A stretch of 17,784 nucleotides of DNA. It comes from Candidatus Nitrosopumilus sp. (lineage in GTDB: Archaea > Thermoproteota > Nitrososphaeria > Nitrososphaerales > Nitrosopumilaceae). Location: contig JABDOO010000024.1 of assembly GCA_013043295.1 (NCBI GenBank), positions 1 to 17,784 of the forward strand, given 5' to 3'. Positions 7,504 to 14,540 of the stretch are shown in pieces (the stretch's first letter is position 1; each line of letters begins with the position of its first letter). The notes below the pieces were generated by a model that worked only from the letters and a program-made list of their open reading frames with translations, ran no database searches and was not told where the DNA came from. Position numbers and translations under genes: made by a program.

Positions 7504-7540
7504 TTAGCACTAGGAGGCATTTTTTATTTTTTTATAAATA
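7504..7540 (+). promoter_or_regulatory. Promoter of the 7563 gene with a distal TTAGCACTAG
   Basis: TTAGCACTAG at 7504-7513 and a TATA box TTTATAAATA at 7531-7540, centred 27 bases before the ATG at 7563. Unlike the four full promoters, there is no copy abutting the TATA box; the single copy lies about where the distal one would be. With the copy at 7461-7470 it forms an inverted pair between the two divergent genes. Confidence 0.5.
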
Positions 7541-7562
7541 TAACAATTGTTCAAAATCTGTA

Positions 7563-7922
7563 ATGCCTCATATTGTAATTGATGAAAAAATTGATCTTTT
7601 TGATTTTGCAAAATCATTTATTCCTGAATTTCAAAAATCCCCAATTATTAAAATTACTACAATTTATGTAGAAAAAAACGGATTAAATGCTCTATTCCCA
7701 ACTATTGTAATTGATGAGGAACATCAGGAATTTTTTATTCAACTGTCTACAACAAAGAGCAAGACCACTATTCGTCTTCTTCCCCTGACTGATCCAATAA
7801 AAACTGACGGTGTGAAATATGCAATGACTAAAATTTATTTCCAAATAAAAAAATGGAAACCTGATGTCTCTATTTCTAAAACAAATTTAGCAGATTACAT
7901 AGAGAAGGGCATAGTTTCTTGA
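7563..7922 (+). CDS. Hypothetical 119-residue protein upstream of SRPBCC gene
   Basis: I do not recognise this protein. It is predicted alpha/beta, with alternating hydrophobic strands (IIKITTIYVEK, LFPTIVIDE, EFFIQLSTT, TIRLLPL) and an amphipathic helix region near 85-97 (VKYAMTKIYFQIKKW). There is no signal peptide, membrane segment or cysteine motif. The ATG at 7563 has a TATA box at the leaderless distance. Its stop TGA overlaps the TTG start of the next gene, so the two form a coupled pair and probably act together. The promoter carries a copy of the TTAGCACTAG element shared with neighbouring genes. Confidence 0.75.
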   Translation: MPHIVIDEKIDLFDFAKSFIPEFQKSPIIKITTIYVEKNGLNALFPTIVIDEEHQEFFIQLSTTKSKTTIRLLPLTDPIKTDGVKYAMTKIYFQIKKWKPDVSISKTNLADYIEKGIVS

Positions 7923-8371
7923 AATCATTTACTCTTCATAGACAAAGTGTCATAAGCAGAGATTTACTTTTTAACATAAGCACAAATGTTGAGAATTTTA
8001 ATAAAATCATGCCTGATTATTTTAAATCTTTAACTGTTTTAGAGGAATTTGATTCTCATAAAATAGTTTTAGAAAATATTTCTTTTTTAGGCCAGAGTCT
8101 TGATGTAAAAACCAAGCATGTTGTTTTACCCCCCAATACACATGAGGTATACATTTTATCTGGTCCTTTAAAAAATACTTCATTTATAGAAAAATATGTT
8201 CCATCTTCTTTAGGAACTGATATTACAATAATTGTTGACTTGCAAATTAATGGTTTCTTAAAATTTATTCCTTTTTTGAGGCAAATTTTGATTCGAAAAA
8301 TGGGCAATGTCATGAATGAATTTGTTAAATGTGCTGAACTGTACTCTAGGAATTTGTCTGCTAAAGAATAA
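7919..8371 (+). CDS. SRPBCC/START-like small ligand-binding protein
   Basis: A 150-residue protein with the order seen in polyketide-cyclase/COQ10-like SRPBCC proteins: an opening strand (SFTLHRQSVI), a helix with DLLFNISTNVENFNKIMPDYFKSL, paired strands (KIVLENISFLG, LDVKTKHVVLP, EVYILSGPL), a TDITIIVDLQIN strand and a long C-terminal helix (KMGNVMNEFVKCAELY). Such folds bind hydrophobic ligands in a central cavity; in bacteria, SRPBCC genes are common near photolyase and carotenoid genes. The start is TTG at 7919 within TTGA, overlapping the upstream stop; GAGAAGGG about ten bases before may serve as ribosome-binding site. The fold assignment is by pattern and is moderate; the ligand is unknown. 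Confidence 0.7.
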   Translation: MKSFTLHRQSVISRDLLFNISTNVENFNKIMPDYFKSLTVLEEFDSHKIVLENISFLGQSLDVKTKHVVLPPNTHEVYILSGPLKNTSFIEKYVPSSLGTDITIIVDLQINGFLKFIPFLRQILIRKMGNVMNEFVKCAELYSRNLSAKE

Positions 8372-8408
8372 TTAGCACTATGAAAAAATGTTGGCACTTG
8401 TATAAATA
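8372..8408 (+). promoter_or_regulatory. Promoter of the FAD oxidoreductase gene: decamer pair plus TATA box
   Basis: TTAGCACTAT at 8372-8381, TTGGCACTTG at 8391-8400 (19 bp start to start), then TATAAATA at 8401-8408, centred 26 bases before the ATG at 8430. The proximal decamer directly abuts the TATA box, as at 10657 (minus), 10749 and 15209. Either an activator site pair or an extended TFB recognition element would fit. Confidence 0.65.
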
Positions 8409-8429
8409 GCATTTTTTAAAAATCTCATT

Positions 8430-9776
8430 ATGAACCTGCCTGTAATTGTAATTGGTGCCGGTGTAGGAGGGCTAACTACTGCCGCGCTCTTAACTCAAAA
8501 TGGTCATCAAGTAAAAATTCTAGAAAAATCCTCTAAGGTAGGTGGAAGGACCATTTCCACAAAATTCCAAAATCATATCTTAGATAATGGGTTTCATATA
8601 ATGCCATTTTATAAAAAATCTGCAATTTTTGAAATATTAAAAAAATTAAAAATTGACTCTAAATTGAAACTAGCAAAAGTAGATGATATTGCATTTTATT
8701 CGTCAGATGGTTTTCATACATATCCAAAAGGAATACTTGATTTACTGAAACTTTCTTTACTGCCGCTAAAAAGTAGAATAAAACTTCTTAGAATTTTACT
8801 TCCGATTGCATTTACTTCTATTTCCAAAACAGAATCCTGGGATAATACACCTCTGACAAAAATTACCTCTGGCCTTGATTCTGAAACAAATGCCTTTTTT
8901 GAGGCAGTGTGTATGCTGGCTTTTGCAGACTCTGCCGAACATATCTCCTTAGGTGAATTTGCCCGCACCATAATCCGAGCAAACCCTTTCAAAGGTGGAA
9001 CTAGCGAATTTGCATATCCTGATAATGGAGGATATGATTCAATATGTAATGTCTTATCAGATTATATTTTAGATCAGGGGGGAGAAATTCATACTAGACA
9101 ATTGGTGAAGAAAATAATTGTTGAAGACTCGAAGGTGACTGGAGTTTTAATTCAGAATTTAAAAGGATCTGATGAGTTAATCTATACAAACTGTGCTGTT
9201 ATCTCATATCCTGCATATACTGCATTAAATCAATTATTTGAGAAAAATATAATTCCTTCTGAATTTGTAAATAAAATTAACAAACTAAATAAAACAACAT
9301 CTGTTGTTGAAGTTCATTTTGCATTAAAGTCTAAAATTGATTCTCGTCAGGTGGTTTTCCCTGTAGGAAAAATCTATACTACGAAAGGTATTTTTTTCAT
9401 TTCCAATATTACTCCCTCTGTTTCTCCTCCTGGAGAACATCTGATTATTGCTGGAACTCCTGTATTGCCAGAAGATACTGATAACCCACAAAAAATTAAA
9501 AATATTGTTACAAAGATGAAACAAGAAATATCTTCAATTTACCCTGAATTCCAACAATCTCTACTTTGGGAGCGCCCAATGGCATGGAAATTAGTTGAAT
9601 CAGTCGTAAAGGAGCCTGGAAAAGTATGGAAATCTAAGATGCCTCACACAATTAAAGGAATTGAGGGACTATACTTTGTTGGAGATTCTACAATTAGTTA
9701 TGGTATAGGTACTGACTCTGCTGCTCATAGTTCTTTGCTTTGTACTCCTAAAATTGAATCATTTCTGAAATTATGA
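8430..9776 (+). CDS. FAD-dependent oxidoreductase, phytoene desaturase/amine-oxidase superfamily
   Basis: A 448-residue flavoprotein. The N-terminal dinucleotide fold has GAGVGG at 9-14 and the ribose-binding acid E32 (KILEKSSKVGGRT), and then the DNGFHIMPFY segment. The C-terminal FAD-binding motif is GLYFVGDSTISYGIGTDSAAHSS, typical of CrtI-like desaturases and protoporphyrinogen oxidase relatives. Family members oxidise or isomerise polyisoprenoids such as carotenoids, or related lipids; the substrate cannot be read from sequence. It is slightly shorter than classic CrtI (about 490-510). It has its own leaderless promoter with the TTRGCACYWG pair, and its stop abuts the stop of the convergent cobalamin-binding gene. 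The context suggests a light-inducible isoprenoid or lipid modification; that is inference. Confidence 0.88.
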   Translation: MNLPVIVIGAGVGGLTTAALLTQNGHQVKILEKSSKVGGRTISTKFQNHILDNGFHIMPFYKKSAIFEILKKLKIDSKLKLAKVDDIAFYSSDGFHTYPKGILDLLKLSLLPLKSRIKLLRILLPIAFTSISKTESWDNTPLTKITSGLDSETNAFFEAVCMLAFADSAEHISLGEFARTIIRANPFKGGTSEFAYPDNGGYDSICNVLSDYILDQGGEIHTRQLVKKIIVEDSKVTGVLIQNLKGSDELIYTNCAVISYPAYTALNQLFEKNIIPSEFVNKINKLNKTTSVVEVHFALKSKIDSRQVVFPVGKIYTTKGIFFISNITPSVSPPGEHLIIAGTPVLPEDTDNPQKIKNIVTKMKQEISSIYPEFQQSLLWERPMAWKLVESVVKEPGKVWKSKMPHTIKGIEGLYFVGDSTISYGIGTDSAAHSSLLCTPKIESFLKL

Positions 9777-10619
9777 TTACGCAGTTCTAATTATTTTGGG
9801 TATGTCTTCTAGGCTAGTATCAGAAATAACTTTGGCATTAAATTTTGGAATTTTTTCAGATTGTAAAGCATAACCACCAATCAAAATTGGTATGTTATGC
9901 TCTTCCTTGATTTTTCTAACTAATCTTTGTCCTGCAGATAGATTATCTGGTAATGTAATTGATACAAAAAGAATATCTGGTTTATTGTTTTCAATAAAAT
10001 TTATTATTGATTCAGTTGGCATTGAAGTTCCCATATTGTACACTTTATATCCTTTAATTGAAAGATATGTTTCTAAAACATCACAACCTAAATGATGTTC
10101 TTCTCCTAACGGTACACATATGAGAATTTTTTTCTTATTGCAGGTTGCAACTACTCTATCCATTATTATTTTAACAAGTGTTTGAGCAATGTTACTAGCA
10201 ACATGCTCTGTTGCTATGCTGATTTTATTAGTTGCCCAATGTTCCCCTATTTCATACATTACAGGTTTTAGAATTTTGTCAAAAAAGTCAGCAGCATTAA
10301 AAATTTTTACATATTCTTCATAAATTTTTACACAATCTTCAATGTTTCCTTCTGTCAATTTTTTATATAATTGCTTTTTTGATTTTTTAGAAGCCTCTTC
10401 TCTTTTTTTAATGTCTTTAGGATTAAACGATGCAAGGACTGATAGAACTTTGGGATTATTTCTATACTCTATTGGAATGTCATCTTTTACAACATCTGAT
10501 GCTTTTCCAAGATACTTTACAATTTCTTGTTTAGATGTGCTTTTTTTAGAATCCCAGACACTTTTTACAAGGTAAAGATATTGATCAGATTTTACTTTTT
10601 TAGCTCGAATATAGACCAT
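9777..10619 (-). CDS. CarH/LitR-like cobalamin-binding regulator with a non-MerR N-terminus
   Basis: A 280-residue protein. Residues about 83-155 form the helical cobalamin cap domain, with W128 followed after exactly nine residues by E138-H139 (the Wx9EH signature of adenosylcobalamin photoreceptors CarH/LitR). Residues 163-280 form the Rossmann B12 domain with E173-x-H175-x-x-G178 (lower axial histidine), S220 in SITLP and GG at 248-249. The histidine that follows the Trp in Thermus CarH (H132) is Ala129 here. Instead of a MerR helix-turn-helix, residues 1-45 read VYIRAKKVK...YLYLVKSVW...EIVKYLGKA, resembling the N-terminal segment of IS1634-like transposases, followed by a basic linker. 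I start at the ATG at 10619 (a TTG at 10631 is in frame) because the TATA box centre is 25 bases upstream. It is probably a light or B12 sensor; DNA binding is unproven. Confidence 0.9.
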   Translation of the reverse strand: MVYIRAKKVKSDQYLYLVKSVWDSKKSTSKQEIVKYLGKASDVVKDDIPIEYRNNPKVLSVLASFNPKDIKKREEASKKSKKQLYKKLTEGNIEDCVKIYEEYVKIFNAADFFDKILKPVMYEIGEHWATNKISIATEHVASNIAQTLVKIIMDRVVATCNKKKILICVPLGEEHHLGCDVLETYLSIKGYKVYNMGTSMPTESIINFIENNKPDILFVSITLPDNLSAGQRLVRKIKEEHNIPILIGGYALQSEKIPKFNAKVISDTSLEDIPKIIRTA

Positions 10620-10640
10620 ACAATTTTTCAAAGGGGATGC

Positions 10641-10676
10641 TATTTAACTGGTGCTAATACTATATCATAGTGCTAA
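10641..10676 (-). promoter_or_regulatory. Promoter of the cobalamin regulator: decamer pair plus TATA box
   Basis: Minus strand: TTAGCACTAT at 10676-10667, TTAGCACCAG at 10657-10648 (19 bp start to start), then TTAAATA at 10647-10641. The TATA box is centred about 25 bases before the ATG at 10619. The gene therefore carries the same control element as its neighbours, which suggests autoregulation. Confidence 0.65.
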
Positions 10677-10735
10677 AATATACATCATTTTTGTTTATTC
10701 TTTCCAAACTCTGCAAACAATATCTCTAATTACCA

Positions 10736-10766
10736 CTAGCACATACAATTAGCACCAGTTATATAA
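10736..10766 (+). promoter_or_regulatory. Promoter of the SDR gene: decamer pair plus TATA box
   Basis: CTAGCACATA at 10736-10745, TTAGCACCAG at 10749-10758 (13 bp start to start), then TTATATAA at 10759-10766, centred 24-25 bases before the ATG at 10787. The proximal copy is identical to that of the divergent cobalamin regulator and again abuts the TATA box. Confidence 0.65.
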
Positions 10767-10786
10767 TTTAGCGTGAGAAAAAATCT

Positions 10787-12169
10787 ATGGTTGGTCAAAT
10801 CGTTATATCTGATAAAATCGCCCAATCTAACCCATATTCCATAATGGTTACAGGTTCTACTGGATTTATTGGTTCTAGACTAGTTTCTCTGCTAACATCT
10901 AACGGTTATACTGTGACTGGATTAAGCCGGAAAAAACTGGAGGACTCTAAAAATGTAAAATATGTTCAAGCTGATGTTTTTGATAAAGAGCAATTGGCAA
11001 ACGCCATGATTGGAATTGAAGTAGCATATTATCTACTTCATTCTATGGAGGGCAGTAAATCTGAATGGCAGGAATTTGCATCTCGTGAAAGGATTCAAGC
11101 TCAAAATTTTCTTGATGCCGCAACAAAAGCTGGTGTTAAAAGAATAATCTATCTTGGAGGATTGGTAAATGACAGTTTAGATTTATCACCTCATATGAAA
11201 AGTAGGAAGGAAGTCGGAGAAATTCTATCTTCTGGAAGTATTCCTGTTACAGAGTTACGTGCATCATTAATCATAGGTGCACAAGGTGGCTCATATGCTA
11301 TGCTTCGCTATCTTGTCGAGCGTTTACCCATAATGGTTTGTCCTTCTTGGGTAAAGTCTCTTGCACAACCCATTGCTGTTGATGATGTAATTTTTTACTT
11401 AGCAGAGTGCCTTGCAAAAAACGAAACAGAGGGTGGAATTTTTGAAATTGGTGGTCCCGATAAAATGACATATGAAGAATTAATGCGAGTTTATTCTTCA
11501 TATCTAAATAAAAAATTATTTATTTTACAAATTCCGTTTTTGACTACTCGACTATCTTCTTACTGGGTTGATCTAATTACTCCTGTAAAAGCATCTCTTG
11601 CAAGACCTCTTATTGATAGCCTTGTCCATGACACGGTAGTTACTGATGACAAAATCACAAAAATTATTCCAGCGAAATTAAAATCTGTTAGAGAATCCAT
11701 TGAAATTGCTACAGATGAAATGAAGTCATCTCCACCTAGAGCTGAATTAAAACATGAAAAAACGGGTTTTAAAATAAATCAAAAATTAATTCAAATTTCA
11801 TTAATTGCTTTAGCTATTATTGGCACTTCGTATTATTGGTTAGACGATCGACCTGAAGTATACCAATCACTCTGGTTGATTGGAGCCTCTGCATGGTATG
11901 TTACTATCTTTGCTTCTATATTTTTAATTCATCACAAAACTCGTCTAGGTTATTTTATGGCCGGTCTGTTGTCATGGGTAACTTTAGCAATTTGGTTATT
12001 TGATAACTTCTATGTTGTTTTCCAAACATCTCTGATTGCATCACAACCAAGCGATTTAATGACAATTAGAAATTTCATTGGAATTGTAATTGCATCAATA
12101 ACAGTCATAGCTTCACACAATCTATTTCATAAAGTGATAGATTATCAATACAAAGGAAGATCTATCTAA
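10787..12169 (+). CDS. YbjT-like SDR (NAD-binding) protein fused to a C-terminal membrane domain
   Basis: A 460-residue protein. After an 18-residue extension comes an atypical short-chain dehydrogenase fold: G23-STG-FIG29 (GxxGxxG), a VQADVFD segment, the YYLLHSM segment, RIIYLGGLV and the C-terminal lobe with GGIFEIGGPDKMTYEELM (about 222-239), as in the YbjT/NmrA-like extended SDR group. Residues about 335-455 hold about four hydrophobic segments (LIQISLIALAIIGTSYYW, LWLIGASAWYVTIFASIFLI, MAGLLSWVTLAIWLF, IGIVIASITVIAS), so the enzyme is tethered to the membrane. In bacteria, YbjT-like SDR genes recur in LitR/CarH-controlled clusters with photolyase and FAD oxidoreductase genes, as I recall. 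The substrate is unknown. Leaderless promoter with the shared decamer, divergent from the cobalamin regulator. Confidence 0.88.
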   Translation: MVGQIVISDKIAQSNPYSIMVTGSTGFIGSRLVSLLTSNGYTVTGLSRKKLEDSKNVKYVQADVFDKEQLANAMIGIEVAYYLLHSMEGSKSEWQEFASRERIQAQNFLDAATKAGVKRIIYLGGLVNDSLDLSPHMKSRKEVGEILSSGSIPVTELRASLIIGAQGGSYAMLRYLVERLPIMVCPSWVKSLAQPIAVDDVIFYLAECLAKNETEGGIFEIGGPDKMTYEELMRVYSSYLNKKLFILQIPFLTTRLSSYWVDLITPVKASLARPLIDSLVHDTVVTDDKITKIIPAKLKSVRESIEIATDEMKSSPPRAELKHEKTGFKINQKLIQISLIALAIIGTSYYWLDDRPEVYQSLWLIGASAWYVTIFASIFLIHHKTRLGYFMAGLLSWVTLAIWLFDNFYVVFQTSLIASQPSDLMTIRNFIGIVIASITVIASHNLFHKVIDYQYKGRSI

Positions 12170-12174
12170 AAATT

Positions 12175-12210
12175 CTAGTATTTTTCTATTATGTCTCTTT
12201 TTTAATTTTT
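12175..12210 (+). terminator. T-rich termination region after the SDR gene
   Basis: Repeated T runs just after the stop at 12169 (ATTTTTC, CTCTTTTTTAATTTTT) match archaeal intrinsic termination signals, which need only oligo-T on the coding strand. No clear hairpin is visible. Confidence 0.35.
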
Positions 12211-12278
12211 AGCATCAATGCATTTGTCATTTTTAGCAAATTATTGATGTCTCCATCGCCTTCAAAATTCTGTATCAT
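12189..12278 (-). CDS. Possible 29-residue peptide ORF
   Basis: A short minus-strand frame from the ATG at 12278 to the TAA at 12189, starting MIQNFEGDGDINNLLKMTNA and ending in a basic helix (MLKIKKET). It fills most of the otherwise empty 184-base gap between two convergent gene ends and has an ATAATAAATT stretch just upstream. Acid-then-basic amphipathic composition is suggestive, but a frame this short can arise by chance in AT-rich DNA. Function unknown; low confidence that it is translated. Confidence 0.25.
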   Translation of the reverse strand: MIQNFEGDGDINNLLKMTNALMLKIKKET

Positions 12279-12353
12279 GCTAATTTATTATCAAAAAATG
12301 AAGATAATGTGTAGTATGTAATCTTAAGAACATCCTAATTTTTGAGCCTAAAA

Positions 12354-13283
12354 CTAGTTATTGTGAATTTGAGCAAATCCATTTTTTGATGTCGTCAAAC
12401 TTTTAAATTTTTCAGGATGGATAATTTTGGCTAGAATCTCTATTCCTTCTACTGTTCGAATGCTAGGTTTGCTAAAAAATGAATTTGCATCCACTGCAAA
12501 AATTTTATTATTTTTTACCGCATTTATCGAATTCCAAGCCTCGTTATTTTTTAAAATTTTATCATACTCTAAAATTGTTCTTTTTGTATCAAAACCACAG
12601 GGCATTAATATTATAATATCTGGATTAGATTTGATTATTTCATTCATAGTGAATCTTCTTGAGTGCTCTCCTGTTTCACTAACCATGTTTATTCCTCCTG
12701 CCACTTCAATCATTTCTGGGATCCAATGACCTGCAGTAAAAAATGGTTCAATCCATTCAATTGCTAAAACTTTTGGTTTGCTAAAAAAATTATTTTTTTG
12801 AATATTTGAAATTCTTTTTTCAAGGGAATTTCTTATCTCTTTTGCTTTTTCCTTATATCCTAATATTTCCCCCAATTTAGTTACCGATTCCATGATTTCT
12901 TTCATGTTGTGAGGATCCATTGAATGAACAATTGGTTTTTTTTCAAGAATTTTCATTGCCTGATTTACTTGATTTGTATATGCAGCACACACTTCACATG
13001 TTTCTTGAGAAATAATCAAATCTGGGTTGGCATTTTTTAGATTCTCCTCATTTATTACAAAAATATCTTTTCCATCTTTTAACAATTGGCATGTGACTGT
13101 GTCTATTTCTTTACTGGATAATTCATCTGAATTTATTACAGAATTAATTATACATGGTTTTTTTGTTGCATCATTTGGATATTTACATTCATGAGTAACC
13201 CCGTATAGATAATCTTGAACTCCGAATTCATATAATAATTCAGTAGCACTCGGTAAGAATGATACAATTCTCTTAACTGACAT
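12354..13283 (-). CDS. BtuF-like cobalamin-binding protein without signal peptide
   Basis: A 309-residue periplasmic-binding-protein-fold protein of the BtuF/FecB family (COG0614). Diagnostic segments are LPSATE at 10-15, HECKYP at 31-36, SQETCEVCAAY at 92-102, EWIEPFFTAGHWIPE at 176-190 and MPCGFD near 228-233. This subgroup is annotated as cobalamin- or corrinoid-binding. There is no signal peptide or lipobox: the first strand begins at residue 4, so it is either cytoplasmic or exported in an unusual way. No BtuC/BtuD permease or ATPase lies nearby, so classical import is not supported by context. It sits two genes from a cobalamin-binding regulator, so a role in handling or sensing B12 is attractive, but inferred. 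The ATG at 13283 has GTTTAAGT about 26 bases upstream. Confidence 0.88.
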   Translation of the reverse strand: MSVKRIVSFLPSATELLYEFGVQDYLYGVTHECKYPNDATKKPCIINSVINSDELSSKEIDTVTCQLLKDGKDIFVINEENLKNANPDLIISQETCEVCAAYTNQVNQAMKILEKKPIVHSMDPHNMKEIMESVTKLGEILGYKEKAKEIRNSLEKRISNIQKNNFFSKPKVLAIEWIEPFFTAGHWIPEMIEVAGGINMVSETGEHSRRFTMNEIIKSNPDIIILMPCGFDTKRTILEYDKILKNNEAWNSINAVKNNKIFAVDANSFFSKPSIRTVEGIEILAKIIHPEKFKSLTTSKNGFAQIHNN

Positions 13284-13344
13284 ATTTTTTCTTGAGTGAT
13301 TATCACTTAAACATCATCTGTTAACCTCTCATCAATTTTTCTTA

Positions 13345-13360
13345 TTAGGCAAGTTAATAG
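13345..13360 (+). promoter_or_regulatory. Promoter of the Nre gene
   Basis: TTAATAG (13354-13360) lies about 26 bases before the ATG at 13383, fitting a leaderless start. It is preceded by TTAGGCAAG (13345-13353), which partly resembles the TTAGCACCAG decamer that abuts TATA boxes elsewhere in this window. No distal copy is present, so membership in that set is doubtful. Confidence 0.4.
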
Positions 13361-13382
13361 GCATATTTTAGGCACAAATATC

Positions 13383-14540
13383 ATGTCTTTTGACTCTCAA
13401 AGTATTCGAAGGGCAATTTTATCTAACTGGCATGAGTCTCTCTCTAAACATGGAAATCTATTTTCATCTGATTCTATAAGTGGGACCAGTCCACCATCTG
13501 TATTTGTTGGTTCATATGATTACCCTAAGGTCTTTGTTGGCCCTATGGTTCCACCAATGCATGGAGATACTAGCATACTTGACAATCCTGAAAAATGGAA
13601 AGGAAGATCACTAGAAGAGATTGTAAATTTTAGACTCAATTTAGTTAGAGGCATTCAAAAAATCCCCATAGATGATACTGATGGACGATATATTGAAAAT
13701 CTTCAAGAAGTTGCAATGTCTTCAAAACCCATCGATTCTGATCTAGTTTTTCAAAAAGCCACTTCTTCAAATATTTCTTTAGATGGTGAAAGTGCGCCTT
13801 TTGGACCGATAGGTGAAATCAAATCTGCAAAATTTTCTGGAACTTCTTCAGAAAAATCTATTGAAAAAATATACTATGACAAAGATTTGAAGGCCTCTGA
13901 TGCTGTTTTGAATTTATATAATTCTGGAATTGAAATTTCAAAAATTCAAAAATGTTTCAGTATTGGAATGTTGGGTCATAAAAGAAAACTAGTTCCTACT
14001 AAATGGAGTATTACTGCAACTGATGATATCATATGTAAATCACTTACAGAAAATATTCTTGAATATGACTTGATTGACTCATCTAGGGTTTTTTCATATG
14101 AGCATCTTGGAAATATTTTCACTGTCATTTTATTTCCTCATAGGTGGATCTATGAAATGATTGAAGCCTGGTATTCTGATGGTATTATTGGATTTGGCTC
14201 TGATCATGAGGATGCTCGTGGAATAGATCACCCTCCTGCAATAGCAGGTGCCTATTTTGCCGCAAAATTAGCTGTTTTAGAGTATTTGTCTAAAATGAAA
14301 ATCCAATCTGGAGTCATAATATTGCGTGAAATTCGTCCAGAATATGCCATTCCTGTTGGAGTGTGGCAAGTGAGAGAGGGTGTACGTGAGGCCATGAATC
14401 AAACCCCTGCCATTGCTAATGATTTTGATCATGCCTTACTGTTGGCATCAAATAAAATGAGTATTAGCATACCAGAATGGTTGTCTCATGGAAAAATAAT
14501 TGAATTAATGAGACAAAAAATTATCTCTGATTTTTTTTAG
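13383..14540 (+). CDS. nreA: Nre-family DNA repair protein with C-terminal PIP box
   Basis: A 385-residue archaeal Nre protein, implicated in DNA damage repair and PCNA interaction. Recognisable segments are SVFVGSYDYPKVFVGPMVPP (about 39-58), the SIGMLGHKRKLVPTKWSITATD block in the middle (about 194-215), and ILREIRPEYAIPVGVWQVREG near residue 315-335. The last eight residues, QKIISDFF, form a textbook PCNA-interacting peptide (Q-x-x-h-x-x-F-F), which supports recruitment to the sliding clamp. No N-terminal zinc motif is visible, so this is the NreA-like rather than the zinc-bearing form. ATG start leaderless at 13383. The stop overlaps the convergent DUF1722 gene by a few bases. Confidence 0.93.
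   Translation: MSFDSQSIRRAILSNWHESLSKHGNLFSSDSISGTSPPSVFVGSYDYPKVFVGPMVPPMHGDTSILDNPEKWKGRSLEEIVNFRLNLVRGIQKIPIDDTDGRYIENLQEVAMSSKPIDSDLVFQKATSSNISLDGESAPFGPIGEIKSAKFSGTSSEKSIEKIYYDKDLKASDAVLNLYNSGIEISKIQKCFSIGMLGHKRKLVPTKWSITATDDIICKSLTENILEYDLIDSSRVFSYEHLGNIFTVILFPHRWIYEMIEAWYSDGIIGFGSDHEDARGIDHPPAIAGAYFAAKLAVLEYLSKMKIQSGVIILREIRPEYAIPVGVWQVREGVREAMNQTPAIANDFDHALLLASNKMSISIPEWLSHGKIIELMRQKIISDFF

Noticed and set aside
8372..8400. Reading TTRGCACYWG as an ordinary BRE
   Set aside because: Ordinary BREs are short purine-rich elements; these copies are longer, and a second copy lies up to 19 bp upstream, which a BRE does not explain. Ordinary promoters in the window (3693, 4271, 5083) lack it.
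11820..11829. TTGGCACTTC inside the SDR gene as another regulatory copy
   Set aside because: It is within coding sequence, has no TATA box near and lacks the second copy; likely chance.
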